Of a DNA stretch of 64,000 bases, positions 1 through 12,200 are shown piece by piece. A model generated the notes under the pieces. The model saw nothing but the letters and a program-made list of their open reading frames with translations, was not told the origin of the DNA and searched no databases. The stretch comes from Diplosphaera chodatii (taxonomy: Eukaryota > Chlorophyta > Trebouxiophyceae > Prasiolales > Stichococcaceae): contig JAALGY010000017.1 of NCBI GenBank assembly GCA_032358165.1, positions 620,001-684,000 of the forward strand, in the 5' to 3' direction. The position numbers were made by a program, and so were the translations under genes. The number at the start of each line of letters is the position of its first letter. Within the stretch, counting starts at the first letter, position 1.

Positions 1-80
1 CGACTGCACGTGCGCTGGTAAGGGCGTGCTGCACTCGATGGGGCCTGCTGGATAATGGCTACATATTCACTGTTGCGCAG

Positions 81-642
81 GTGAACGGGCGGATCATCCC
101 AAAGCGGATCCACGTGCGCATCGAGCACGTGCACCCCTCCCGCTGCAAGGAGGAGTTCCTGCGCCGCGTGAAGGCGAACGACGAGTTCAAGCACGAGGCC
201 AAGCTCAAGGGTGGTGCGTGCCAGCCTCTCACCTTGCCATCTGGGCTGCAATGGTGTACATGATCAGAGGACATCTGCAGCATGTCGTTGTCACCACTCC
301 TCCACCAGTCCTGCTGATGATCTGTTGTTCTGGTTGTTGATCTGGTGTTGACACGTCACATTGCACTTGCAGAGCCCGCGGGGCCCCAGAAGCGGCCGGT
401 CGCTGGCCCCCGCAAGGGCTTCATGCTGCAGAACACGAAGCTGGAGACCATCACCCCAATCCCCTACGATATCCTCAAGGTGCGATGCAGTGTGGTGCTT
501 TTGCACACTGTGCTGGGGGCAGGATGCAGGTGCATATGTGCATGCACTCCAGGCGGTACATGGTAGGCACTGTTCCGTCTTTGCCCGCAACAGGGACTCA
601 ATGTGCTCTTTGATGCTGCCGCAGGAGGGACTCAAGAACTAG
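81..642 (+). CDS. RPL21: 60S ribosomal protein L21 (eL21), 3' part
   Basis: Cytosolic large-subunit ribosomal protein eL21. Three exons are visible: 81-210, 373-479 and 625-642 (TAG). The first visible exon follows a tgcgcag acceptor and encodes NGRIIPKRIHVRIEHVHPSR, the conserved middle of eL21. The second encodes GPQKRPVAGPRKGF and ITPIPYDILK, matching the family's basic stretch and its T-P-(I/V)-P-Y-(D/E) motif. The last adds EGLKN. All joins keep phase (GT-AG). The 5' exons lie off the left edge, and bases 1-80 read as intron; no earlier exon could be fixed. A TGTAA signal at 990-994 fits a 3' UTR of about 350 bases. The family is certain; only the 5' part is missing. Confidence 0.93.
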
Positions 643-904
643 ACAGTTCTTTGGACCAACCAGCGCCTCTGGTGCAGGACGCCAGCGGTGCGGAATGTAC
701 ATGCCTGCCCGTGGTTTTTGGTGGTAATCACAGGCCAGTCCGACCCTAGATTCCACCTTCATCATACCAGAACAACCATACGACACATGCACACACGACG
801 ACACCTACTGTAGTGCGCTCATGGCGTCTGGGCCACATGTCGAATGTCAGCTGTTGCACATGGCACACCCGCACAATCGCCCTCATTCGATGGCTACGCC
901 CTTC

Positions 905-909
905 TTACA
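905..909 (-). promoter_or_regulatory. TGTAA poly(A) signal for the minus-strand gene at 1091
   Basis: TTACA on the plus strand reads TGTAA on the minus strand, about 180 bases downstream of the TGA at 1091. Confidence 0.45.
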
Positions 910-989
910 CTGTGTTGTGCTTCCCGCCAGCCTCAGTAACGCTTCAATCACCGCAGCACATGCAAAACACTGAGTCACCCCTGAGATAT

Positions 990-994
990 TGTAA
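990..994 (+). promoter_or_regulatory. TGTAA poly(A) signal, RPL21
   Basis: First TGTAA on the plus strand after the RPL21 stop. It lies beyond the minus-strand signal at 905-909, so the two convergent transcripts should overlap at their 3' ends. Confidence 0.55.
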
Positions 995-1090
995 AAGTGT
1001 AGCAGGTTGATTGAGCACTTTGCGGCCGAGCAGCCTGCTGTGAACGCTGACGTAGTGCAGCTGTCAATCCGTTCGGCTGGCGACCGCCCC

Positions 1091-1287
1091 TCAATCTTGC
1101 ATCGCTGGCTTGTTTGCCGAGGGCTTCTCGCCAGCACTTTTCTTGTTGGAGGTCTTGGCGGTGGGTCCGCCTCCTGCACTGCCGCCGGCCGCCAGGAAGG
1201 AGCGGAACAGCATCGAGTTCACATCGTAAATCATGTCGAACGTCCACCAGCCGCGGGTTGGAGTCCACGCGACAGCCGATGTGACAC
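1091..1287 (-). CDS. last exon of a small unidentified gene
   Basis: The minus strand has an acceptor (gagcag) just above 1287, followed by two codon-completing bases and 64 codons to TGA at 1091-1093. The encoded end is aromatic and hydrophobic at first (RGWWTFDMIYDVNSMLFRSF), then becomes a Gly/Ser/Lys-rich tail ending in PAMQD. A minus-strand TGTAA lies at 905-909, about 180 bases past the stop, which supports a real gene end. I could not place the upstream exon or exons, which should lie between about 1300 and 1690, and I do not recognise the family. The pattern would suit a short membrane-associated or complex-subunit protein, but that is a guess. The next gene upstream is the divergent dynamin gene starting at 1695. 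Confidence 0.4.
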
Positions 1288-1694
1288 CTGCTCAGACGAC
1301 GCTTCTATCTATTTGGCGATACTGCTGCACTTTTGGCCAACGCAGGCCTGCCCAGGAGTTCTAAATGAGTACCAATTGGCCTGCCCACGGGTCAGCGGGT
1401 GGAGCATAACGTCCCGCCTGTACTTTGCAGCAGCATGACCACACACGCTCTGACTGTCTGGAAAGGCCAGTGAACATTGTTCTCTCAGCACATAGTTAGC
1501 CGTATCAGATGGGCAGTGCAGCTGGACAACATTGAAGCTGCTCTGTTGGCAGCTAGTCGTGCTGAGAGCCGACTTTGCCAACGGCACGCAGTCACACACC
1601 ATTGAGATCTGCGATCGTCTTGTATTGACTTGCGCCCGACAGTGAGACTGCGGCAGGCAGCCGGTGCTGGTCAAACAGGCAGGCAGTGGCCGCC

Positions 1695-4600
1695 ATGGCC
1701 ACTCAAAGGACGGAGAGCACGTTTGGGGGTGTGGTGCAGCTAGTCAACAAACTACAACGAGCTGCAGGCAACATCGGCGACAATGCAGCGTCAGAGGGAG
1801 GGGGCGGCATGCCATCGCTGTGGAATCTGCTGCCATCCATCGTTGTCATCGGTGGTCAGGTGCCCAGAACGCAACTGCGCTGCATGCTGATGTTGCGTTG
1901 GATTCAGCACATCAGGACCATGCTGCACACATGAAACACATTGATGATACGCAACATGCTTCGAACGTGTAGCTTCACATCGAGTTGCTTGCTGTGCACT
2001 AAGTGTTCCAGATTCCAGAAGCAGCAAAGCACTTGTTTCAGTGCTGACACTTCGCATGCTGCTCGGTGTGCACAGAGTTCTGGCAAGTCGTCGGTGCTGG
2101 AGGCTGTGGTCGGCACCGACTTCCTGCCCCGCGGCACGGGCATCGTGACCAAGCGGCCGCTGGTGCTGCAGCTGGTGCACGTGGACGATCCCAATGCAGT
2201 GCCGTATGGCGAATTCCTGCATGCTGGGCCCCGCAAATTTGTGGAGTTTGGTGAGCAGTTTTGCAATCTATCACCCTTTTGCAGGCCGCAGCTGCAGTCG
2301 CAGGTGACTGTTGGATGTGCATCTGCTGCCAGTGTAGGGTGCATACCAGCAGTGCCTCACATGTACCTCTGCTTGGCGGTTGCAGAGGCCATCCGGCGGG
2401 AGATTGAGGAGGAGACAATACGGCATCTTTCCAAAGTGCGGAAGCCCGTGTCGCCAGACCCCATCCAGCTGGCCATCTACTCGCCCAAGGTCCCCAACCT
2501 GACCATGGTCGACATGCCAGGTATGCTGCAAGTACATGCCTCTGCTGGCAGCAAGCCTAAAAGTTGTGACGGTGTTTGCTGTCTGCTGCTATCACAAGTG
2601 CAACACTATCGTAATGTGCTTGGGATGTTGCAGGCCTGACGAAGGTGCCAATTGATGGGCAGCCCAAGTCAATTGTACAAGACCTCGAAAACATGGCGCG
2701 CACTTATATCAAGGTGTGCACGGATGCTACTAATACATCTGTGTGCGTTGGTACGCCGTGCTTCCCTGCCTTGCAGCTCCATGACGAATCGCCGTAACAA
2801 CGCGTTGTTGGCAAGTGTTCTTGATCTGGAAGATGTCGGCCATGCAGGGCGAGAACGCCATCATTCTTGCAGTCACGCCCGCCAATGCTGATCTGGCAAC
2901 ATCAGATGCGCTGCATCTGGCGCGTGAGGTGGACCCCGCTGGCGAGCGTACCATTGGTGAGCAGGCATCGTCAGACTTGACGTTCCTCATCGCTTTGCAG
3001 TGGGGTTCTGTGTCACCCCAGCCTGTTGCCCTAAGCTCCTTGATCAGCTGGTGACGCATCGTGTCCTGCACGCAGGTGTGCTGACAAAGCTGGATATCAT
3101 GGACAAGGGCACCGATGCACGGGCAGTCCTGGACGGGCAGTCGGTGCGGCTCAAGCACGGCTGGGTCGCCGTTGTCAACCGCGGCCAGAAGGACATCAAT
3201 GACAACCTGTCTATGGAGGTGCGTCGCCGCTGCATGTCGATGCTCACTGAGACTATAAAATGCCTCATGCCCTGCACCCTGTGTCTGGTTGTACTTCCTT
3301 GTCAAGACCTATTCTCAGCATGGGCTCAACTTGAGATAGTGGCCTACCCTCCAACAAGATGCTTCAGGGCAACACCGTTGCTGAAGGTTGTCCAAATGTT
3401 GCCCTACAGGCGGCGCGCAACAACGAGATGGGCTTCTTCCGGACCAACCCAGCGTACGCGGGCTGCACCAACATCGGCACAGACTTCCTGTCGACGAAGC
3501 TCAGCAGCCAGCTCGTGCGCGCCATCCAGCAGCAGCTGCCCGTCATCACCACCTCCATCGACAACGGGTGAGCCATACTACCACCATGCACCGGAGCCAT
3601 GTCCGTTTCACTGTCCTTCACACATGGAGAGAGGAGTGCAGCGGTGTTGCATCCCGGCTCTCAGGCTGCTGCTAGGCCGCCACACCTTGCAGCGCCCTCC
3701 GCCCTTGTGCCATCATCTCGTGCTTCCAGCACAACCTGCTGCTGACTCGTGCAGCTTTCAGCACCGCCAACATTTCCAGCCCACTTGAGCTCCCGTCCTC
3801 CTCATGCTCCGTGCAGCATCATCGCCGTGAGGAAGGAGGTGGATGCGATGGGCGGGCAGGTCATCGCGACGCGCGGCGGCATGATCCACTTGGTGCTGCA
3901 GCAGTGCCGCAACTTTGAGGATGCCTTCAACAAGGCGATTGACGGCGGCAAGGGTGGTGCGTCCTTGTGTGGAACACCCGCATACCTGAACATCTGCGCG
4001 CATACCGGGTGCTGATTGTGTGATGTGCCAGAGTCCGCAGGCGACCAAGGCTGCTTCCTCTGCTGCTCTGCAAGGCCTGCCATCGGGGTTGCTCAATGCT
4101 CAGACTCCTGACCTGGACAACTCCCTGCTTCGCAGGCGGCGAGCGCATCCTAACAGTGTTTGAGACGCGGCTCACCCAGTCCATCAAGTCGCTCGACTTC
4201 ACAAAGATGCTTGAGAGCAGCAACGTGAGCCCCACACGATCACACTTGTCATCTGACAAACTCACACAGAGTGACTGGCTGTTCACAGCCTGCCGTCAGG
4301 CACAGCACATCTGCATGCTGCAGGAGCTGGTCAGATGCGTCTCTCTGCATGCTGCAGGTGGACCGCGTGATCAGCGAGGCAGACGGCTACCAGCCCCACT
4401 TGGTGGCCCCCGAGATGGGGTACCGCCGGCTGCTGCAGGAGTGCCTGATCCTGTTCAAGGTACATCACTTGCTTCTCGACCATGGCAGCGTCAACCTGCT
4501 GCCGGCCATCGTACCATACTGCATCAGCCCCGCAAGTCCTGCCACCTATATGCATTCTAGCTTGATAGCAGTGCGCAGATTGCTCAGCAAGGCGGATAAA

Positions 4601-6529
4601 GCTTGCTGTCTACTGCCCGCGGGCTGAAAGTCAGGGTTACACATACATGACCCGCAAGACAGTCTGCCACCATGAACATCAGTGTGCAATTGGCTGATCT
4701 TTCATATTCTGATTGACAGGGCCCGGGCGATCAGGCAGTGGAGGAGGTGCATGCAATTCTGCGCCAGATCGTGGGCATGGTGCTCAACAGCCAGGAATGT
4801 GCGCTGCTGCAGCGCTACATTGTGCTGAAGCGCGAGATCGCCACTGTGGCCGCTGCCTCCCTGGAGAAGGTACGGCCTTCTACCCGTCTGTGGATTCACT
4901 TCAGATCTTACCCTCATATCGAGTTGAAGGGCCTCGCCTCCTTCCCCTCCCTCACTTTCAGCTTCACACCCTCCTGCTACATGCGAGGCTTTCCATGGAG
5001 ATGGTCAGGACTGCAGCTCAGCCACTCTACACAGGCTGGCTGCTGCACCCGCTCCCTTAGCAGTCCTGCAAGAACTTCACATGCAAAGTGTCCACATGCT
5101 AACAGTATAGTGCTGTGTCTGCAGTTCAAGGAGGATGCGCGGTCGATGGTCAGCCAGATGGTGGAGATGGAGCGGTCGTACCTCACCGCCGAGGTGTTCC
5201 GCGAGATCCTGTCGTCCACCCACGCCACCGACGAGCTATCCGAGGACGCTGGCGTCAGGGTGAGTTCCCCCGGCAGTATGGCATGTGGCCCTTTGGTCCT
5301 GGCGTCAAGTGGACAGCAACGTCACAGTTTGTCATTGAGGCCCTGGCGTCAGGGTTAGCTGGCCGGCGTCATGAGGGCATGGTTGTCTACCCGTGTGTCT
5401 AGCTTCTCTCCTGGTTCTGTAGCGTGACGCACGCACTCTAGCAGATGACCAAATGCCACTGCAGCACGTGCACATCACCAGGATCTGTGCATGATGATGT
5501 GCCCACACGCTGCAGAAGGCGCCTGTGCTGCCGCCAGACGTGGACGACCTGACTGCAACTGATGCAAAGGAGGAATGCTGTCGCGCTCTGCTTAATGCAA
5601 CTTTGACACCCGCCCATTGGATGCCCATGCGCAGGCAGCCCACAGGCAACGCCGGAAGCTTAGAAGCGAGCGCCCACGGTTGCTGGCGTCACCAGGCGTC
5701 CACAGCCCACAAACATCCCAGTCATATGTGACGAGCAACCTTCTGTCTGCTGTTGACGTCTTTCAAGCCGCCGCCCTGCAGACGGGGCTGACGCTGACGC
5801 TGGACGGGCGCTCGATGGCGGACATGATCGCGGACGGCCCCGAGGAGGACCGCCACCTGCGCACCATCGCCGCGCACACGTCCGCCTACATCACCCACGT
5901 CCGCCGGCAGCTGAAGCACACGCTGCCCAAGGCCATCGTGCACTGCCTGGTGCGTGGATGCTTGCACTCGGATCCTCGGACGTAGCTGACGAGGCGTTGG
6001 TTCCCCTTCATACCACCTTCCTGCTATGTGCAGGTAGCAAATCATAAACAGCCATGTGTGCCTCAAGGACGATGTGGCTGTCACTGCTGGTTGTCACAAT
6101 TAGCACAACGTCGCTGAAGAGAAGTTCCGATGCTGTGCCTGGCAGGTGATGAGCGCCAAGAAGAAGCTGCTGGACAAGATGCACGAGGATGTGGCGGCCA
6201 AGGAGGACGGCGGCCTCAAGCGCCTCCTGGGCGAGGACGAGTCCGTCGCCAAGCGCAGGTCGGCTTCCATCCTGCCAGCGTGGTTATATCAATCTGTCTG
6301 CCCAGCCTGTCGTCGTCTCATGGGGCGGGCTGCACCTGGTAGTCAGAAGCCATGGGCTGGCCCACCACCCTTCAACACTGCTTGCAACCTTGACATCCCA
6401 TGTTATCTGCCAGACGACACTTGTCCACCTGTTTCACTGATATTCTCTCCGTGGTGCAGGGAGGAGCTGGTGGCGCGGCTGCAGATGCTGACCAAGGCCA
6501 AGGAGGAGCTCATGGATGCCAACTATTGA
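1695..6529 (+). CDS. dynamin-related GTPase, DRP1-like (tandem copy A)
   Basis: Dynamin-superfamily GTPase of the plant DRP1 type, expected to oligomerise on membranes and act in fission or cytokinesis. ATG at 1695 has a gccgccATGG context. Exons: 1695-1859, 2076-2250, 2386-2520, 2634-2713, 2848-2956, 3076-3218, 3410-3567, 3817-3956, 4136-4224, 4358-4459, 4720-4869, 5125-5259, 5516-about 5540 or later, 5782-5949, 6146-6258, 6460-6529; about 660 residues. The P-loop GGQSSGKSS is near residues 53-61 and is split by intron 1. G2 threonine is T80 in GIVTKRP, G3 DMPG 156-159, G4 TKLD 225-228. Middle/stalk and GED regions follow, with no PH or proline-rich domain seen. The donor of exon 13 is unresolved; all other joins keep phase. 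TGTAA lies at 6727. Copy B lies 2.7 kb downstream. Confidence 0.93.
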
Positions 6530-6726
6530 TTGTGTGTGGGGGATGCTGTGGTGCTGGCGGCTGCGCTGCTTCATCCCTGCACCTGCACCATTGCTGTGGG
6601 GTCGTGGTGCTTGGCGAAGCCTTGCCACAGCCCACTGTCTGCTGCTGGCCGGCACAGGATACGCACCGTTACATATTGGATGGTGTTTGTAGGACGGCAT
6701 TGGTCACTGTGTCTGCACGCCGGTTT

Positions 6727-6731
6727 TGTAA
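6727..6731 (+). promoter_or_regulatory. TGTAA poly(A) signal, dynamin copy A
   Basis: First TGTAA after the copy A stop codon, about 200 bases downstream. Confidence 0.55.
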
Positions 6732-7213
6732 CCTGTGGCGGAAGAGCCAAAGGAGAGCTCTTTCCTGGCGCTGCTAGACATCGATTGCGTGCTGAGCCCT
6801 GAACCGAAATGTGCCATAGTCGGCCCTGACATGTGCGCTGGGCCTGTTGACCTCCTCGTCATGTTTCCAAAACGAACGGTTGGTCAGGATGACCCGCCAT
6901 GGGTTTACTGTATAACACTTCGTAGATCTTATCTGCCTGGGAATATCCCGCGGCAATTGACGGGTTCATTCAGGTTTGGCAGCCAGTAGCCTACCCGGAC
7001 TGTGTTCGCAGTTTGAGGTGTATCCCAAGCAGCTTGCAGGCAGCAGCACACACCGATATATCAGCTGCACACGAAAGAGCGGTAGTACCGACGGCACTGC
7101 GTTGACGATCCTAATGGCCGTGTTGTCTTACATGGCCACAGCCTGACCGACGGTTGACCCCCGAGGGCTGAGCACTAAGCTGTGCAGATCCAGTAAACTA
7201 TCGGTTCCACACG
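6732..7213. other. intergenic, nothing recognised
   Basis: Between the dynamin A poly(A) signal and the next possible start at 7214. Only short unconvincing frames are present; no repeat or RNA was recognised. Confidence 0.5.
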
Positions 7214-8617
7214 ATGGCAAAGGTCACCGCTTTCCTTCCTGGCCCTATGGGCTATCTGCTTCTGGCATCGCCACTGCTGGCCACTGCCGCACGCCAAGAC
7301 ACCCCCGCTGCCAGTGGTTCATCAAACCCCACGGACTTTCTATCTGCAGCTTCTGCAGTGCCTAACACCGCCGATGGCACAGGTGATCAGGCAGCTTCGT
7401 TCTTCTATTGTTGCCAGTTGACACTACTCTGTTTTCGCCAGGTTGATGATACACATGATGTGTGGTCGTCCGCGTGGGTGGTCGGTCATGCACTCGATAC
7501 AACATGCACAAACAAAGCTGAACATGATCAAAGCTAGGCAGGATTTTATGTTCACAGAGTGGCCTGTGTTGGATCACAGATGGCTGTGGCGCTGGTGAGG
7601 CTGGCATGGCGGGTGAACATCAATTCCCGTCACCACAGAATGCAGTAGATCCGGGCAACATCAGTCTGCAGGCAGCAAGCAGCTACCTCAAGATCGACGC
7701 CTTGCTTGCCCGGCCCCTGGTACCCAGGCGCCTGCTGCGCAGGCTCTTCAGAGGCAGCCAGATCCCTGCAGCGGTGCAGCTGTATGCGCCGGGGGACGGA
7801 GATCCTGATGTGGTGAAGGTGCAGCATGACGCTGGCCTAAAGGTCACCCAGAGGATCCGTGAACAGATGCAGGAATACCTGCAGCGTACAGCAGGCGAGG
7901 CGCCTGGCGACAGCTGCATCATGCAGATCGTCAGGCTGCCAGGGGTGCCAGCAGCTCTGGGGGTGCGGCTGCTGAGCAGCTGCAACATAACAGCAGAGAT
8001 ACTGCGGCAAGCAAACGTGCACGCCAGTCGCCAGTGGATGCATCGTCGTGAACACGGCGTCTTTGCCAGCTGCCGCGCAGGCAAGCGCCGCGGGCAGACA
8101 GAAGCAGCAGATGGATCCCCGCCCCAGCAGCAGGCACTGCAACCTGCCTTTCTGAGTGCGCAGTCCAGCCCCATCCGTGGAGTATGCTAGTGGTGCATAC
8201 AGTTGACGCATCCAAGCCGCGTGTTGCACTGCAGCAACATTGTAGACACTTGCACTGGCAATCAGACCAACCGAGCTGCTCCTGACATCTGCAGGTGCGG
8301 CACAGGATGGTGCGGCGGCAGAGGTAAGACAGCTGCAATGCAAGACCTAGCTTGCCTGCTCATGTGATACGACATGACATTTGGGCGTGCATGCATTTGC
8401 GCCAGGTTTGCATCATCTGATATCCAACTCTCAGATATCTTGGATGCAGCCAAAACGCGCCAAGCTGGTTGCATCTGGTGCGCGACTGCTCAGTGCCGCC
8501 CAGCGGCTGACAGATGGCGGCAGTGTGGCGGCGGGCGCTGAGGACCTCCTGCTGCAGTCGTGCAGCGTGTTTGATAATGTGGCCAAGGCCCTCAGCGTAG
8601 CAGGGTCGCCTCTGTAA
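7214..8617 (+). CDS. probable gene of unknown function between the dynamin copies
   Basis: A plausible but poorly resolved split gene. A first exon of 7214-7382 would encode an N-terminus with a hydrophobic run (GYLLLASPLLATAA). A gt donor at 7383 joins in phase to an acceptor at 7645. The second exon runs open from 7646 and encodes YLKIDALLARPLVPRRLLRR and KVTQRIREQMQEYLQR; its true end is unclear (open to 8190). A later exon starting at about 8406-8455 encodes KRAKLVASGARLLSAAQRL and ends at TAA 8615-8617. A possible short exon sits at 8296-8324. I recognise no domain. The gene could also be two small genes or partly non-coding. It sits exactly between the two tandem dynamin genes, on the same strand. 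Confidence 0.35.
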
Positions 8618-9268
8618 GCCATTGCTTCGCTCAGCTTCGTCGGGTGTCAGCCGGTCCACCCAGGTGGTGCAGACCTGCATGAGGCACTACTCGTCAAGTA
8701 TCGTAGATTGCATGAGGACCTGCACACCATGCATGGGGTGTGGTGTCATGGCCGCTCCGCACTCGGATTTGATCCAGCCTGCAGATTCTGGACTGACTGC
8801 CGCCTGATGGAGCTTTGCACAAGCTACTGTAGACTGTTGCCCGAAGAGCCGAGGGTGGCTGTGATGGGTGGCGGCGCCCTCAAAGTGCTGTGCATGAAGC
8901 GTGCTAGCTAGCTTCACGGTCTTCTAGACAATGATTTGGCCATTGCAGCATGGCCAAGCAGCAGGTAAGCCGCTCAGGATACGTCGTGGTGCTGCATTGC
9001 TGTATCACAGACTGCAACAGTGGATCAGTTGGGACAGGGTTCGGCACTGGTAAACCACCGACCGTCAGCACCGAAATATACGACGGCAACGCAGTCTTGG
9101 ATGTCACGACAGTAGCTAAAGCTGCATGCATACGCAGCACGCTCACATGCATTCCGAGCTGACTTGATGCTGGCTGCCAATGTGCCCGCACTTCATCTTC
9201 GAAGCAAGCCAGGTCCACAGCAAGCAAGTGAACCTCGCAGCTGGCAGCTGCCACATTGCATTCTCATC
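8618..9268. other. intergenic, upstream of dynamin copy B
   Basis: No convincing coding frame on either strand. It presumably holds the promoter of the dynamin gene starting at 9269; no TATA-like or other motif could be assigned with confidence. Confidence 0.4.
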
Positions 9269-12200
9269 ATGTCGAACACCTTTGCAGGCGTGGTGGGTCT
9301 CATCAACAGGCTGCAGCGGGCCTGCGGTGCTCTGGGCGAGCATGCGGGCAGCGATGATATCGCCATTGCAGCGCCCAACCTGTGGAACTTGCTGCCTTCA
9401 GTGGTGGTAATCGGCGGGCAGGTGCGCATCCATTGGGCGTGGTTCCTGCTTGCGCAAGCGCCACACTTACGTCCAAATCTTTGAGATCGCATTGGTGGGC
9501 AGACTATATATACCGATGCTGCGAGCAACAGCAGTCTGATAGCTCATACGCATGAGACACACAGCACTGCGCTGTGCGCTTGAAGTTATATATACTGCCG
9601 CCATTGCTGGCACCATGTTGTTGGTTCGTTTTTACGATTGACATTGGTACAAGGCAGTTTCATTTCGTCAGCAACATCCTGTGCTCATGCACCTGGGCTT
9701 GCAGTCATCAGGCAAGTCGTCGGTGCTGGAGGCAGTGGTGGGCACTGATTTCTTGCCCCGCGGATCAGGTGCTGTTGATACCCACTGATCACTGCGATCA
9801 CCATCATATACGTGCTGCCTGCTCGTCTTCACCGATAAACCTACTCTCATAAGGCCTTGCTCAAGGCCTGGGGGCTGCGGTTGCCTGCGCTTCTGGCAGC
9901 TGCTGTCAAGCAGGTCTTGGCAGCACGTGAGTAAGCCCTGTTATGGCATGGCCCAGTGACTGCTGTGTGCCCCTGATGAGCTGCAGGCATCGTGACGCGC
10001 AGGCCGCTGGTGCTGCAGCTGGTGCGGCTGGATGACCCGGCAGTGCGTGCATATGGCGAGTTCCTGCACGTTGGGCCCCGTCCTTTTTTCAGCTTTGGTG
10101 CGATGCTGCTGGTCACCATGCATGTGCAGCAGTGCATCCTGGGCATCCCTGCCAAACATGCTGGGCAGGGCGTCAGAGTCAATGGTCGCAGGTCATGTCA
10201 CAGGTTGCAAGGCACCCAATGATGAGTGGTACTGTGGTGCAGCAGATTAGGTCTGGACGCACCCTCACGCATGTGCTTGCAAGACGGCGGGTGCCGCCTG
10301 TCAACCGTCCTGCAAAGTTAACGTACATCATGAGTGTGTTCTGGTGCTGCAGGTGAGATCAGGCAGGAGATCGAGGACGAGACACGGCGGCATCTGTCGC
10401 GCGCCCGCAAGATGGTGTCGCCGGACCCCATACAGCTGGCCATCTACTCCCCGCACGTGCCCAACCTCACCATGGTCGACATGCCAGGTAAACTGCTGCA
10501 ACCTGGAGCTTACTACAGTCCCTGACGACCACTGAGAGGTCCCCGTGAGGGCTGTATGTAGGGCAATATCCAGAGCGAGGATTACAGATTTTGTTCAAGA
10601 TCGTGTCGGCGTTTGATTTTTCTCCTGACGCAAGTCCATCGGTAGTGTCTTCCACAAAAGCATTCGATGATCCGATGAATGCTTTGGCTGTATATGATGC
10701 AGGGCTGACGAAGGTGCCGATCGATGGGCAGCCGCGCTCCATTGTGCAGGAGCTGGAGGCCATGGCCCGCACCTACATCCAGGTTGCTGATTGATCCGTA
10801 TATGGTCCAGCTAGATTTTGCGATGTGGAGACCTGCAAAGGGAGGATGCTCTCATGTCGTGGGCCTGTATTGTTGCTTGCAGTCTAGGATTGAGGTCAGG
10901 ACCAGCTGACAAGTGGCCATTGTTGGGAAAACAGGGCGATAATGCCATCATCCTGGCGGTGACGCCCGCCAACGCTGACCTGGCGACATCAGATGCGCTG
11001 CAGCTGGCGCGCGAGGTGGACCCCGCCGGCTCCCGCACCATCGGTGGGTGGCTTGCTGTGCTGCATGCAGACAGCAGGCGGAGAAAAATGTTGCCCAGCG
11101 CCTGATGTGGGTGCTGCAGTTGCCTGCATTCGAGAGCGGAGAGTCTCGTCTGATATGTGCATCGCAGTATGTGGAGTAAACTCGTTGCTGCTGTTCAAGA
11201 AGCATGCACTACGTACAGCAGCGGCTCACAGGCGCTCACAGCTGCCTTGGACTGTGCAGGCGTGCTCACCAAGCTGGACATCATGGACCCGGGCACAGAT
11301 GCCAGGGAGGTGCTCAACGGACGGGAGGTGAAACTCAAGCATGGCTGGGTGGCGGTGGTGAACCGCGGCCAGCTGGACATCGACGCCAATGCCAGCATGC
11401 AGGTGACAAGCAATGCAGACAGCGCCAGCAGGTACCCTGACGACAGCTGCCTGCTGTCCACATGTGCAGCAGCGTCCTGAGCATTGCAGCCGGTAAGCAG
11501 GCGCGCGCTTGGAAATGCTATGCGACTGGTGCTCCTTATGTCTGCACTTCAGTGCCATGTGCACCACGTGTGATGCTCGTCTGTCCACATCACAGCACTT
11601 GTCCCACTGCATAGCAGATTACAACTTTCTCATCGATCAGGGAAATGATTTGGCGCAGGTGGCGCGCGCCAAGGAGGCGGCCTTCTTCCGGGGCCACCCC
11701 GCATACGCGGGCGCGCCCAACGTGGGCACTGACTGCCTGGCCGCACGGCTGGAGGCGCAGCTCATCCGCGCCATCCAGGCGCAGCTGCCCACCATCCGCT
11801 CCGCTGTCGACAACGGGTGGGTGGTGCGATGCATGTGGATCTGCATGGTGGTATGTACTATGATGCAGGGAGTGCCTGGCGCTCTTCTTGTGAAGAGCGC
11901 ACGCTGAAATGGCCAAAGTCACCAGCAGGTAGCTGGGCTTGTGCATCGTATCGACGTTCGGACACCACAGCTGCATCCTCTGCAGGGTCATTGCAGCGCA
12001 GAAGGAGCTTGCCAGCATGGGCGGCCCGATTGCGACCACCCGTGGCGGCATGGTGCACACCGTCCTGCGCCTGTGCTGCGCATTCGAGGACGCCCTCACC
12101 AAGACCATCGATGGCGGCAAAGATGGTGGGCAAGCCTAGTGTGATGGCTGATGTGTCTCCGGCATATTGCAGCAAACTGTATCAAAGCCTGCAGGAGCAC

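Noticed and set aside
11590..12120. 176-codon minus-strand frame
   Set aside because: Antisense to dynamin B exons 8-9, which are conserved on the plus strand.
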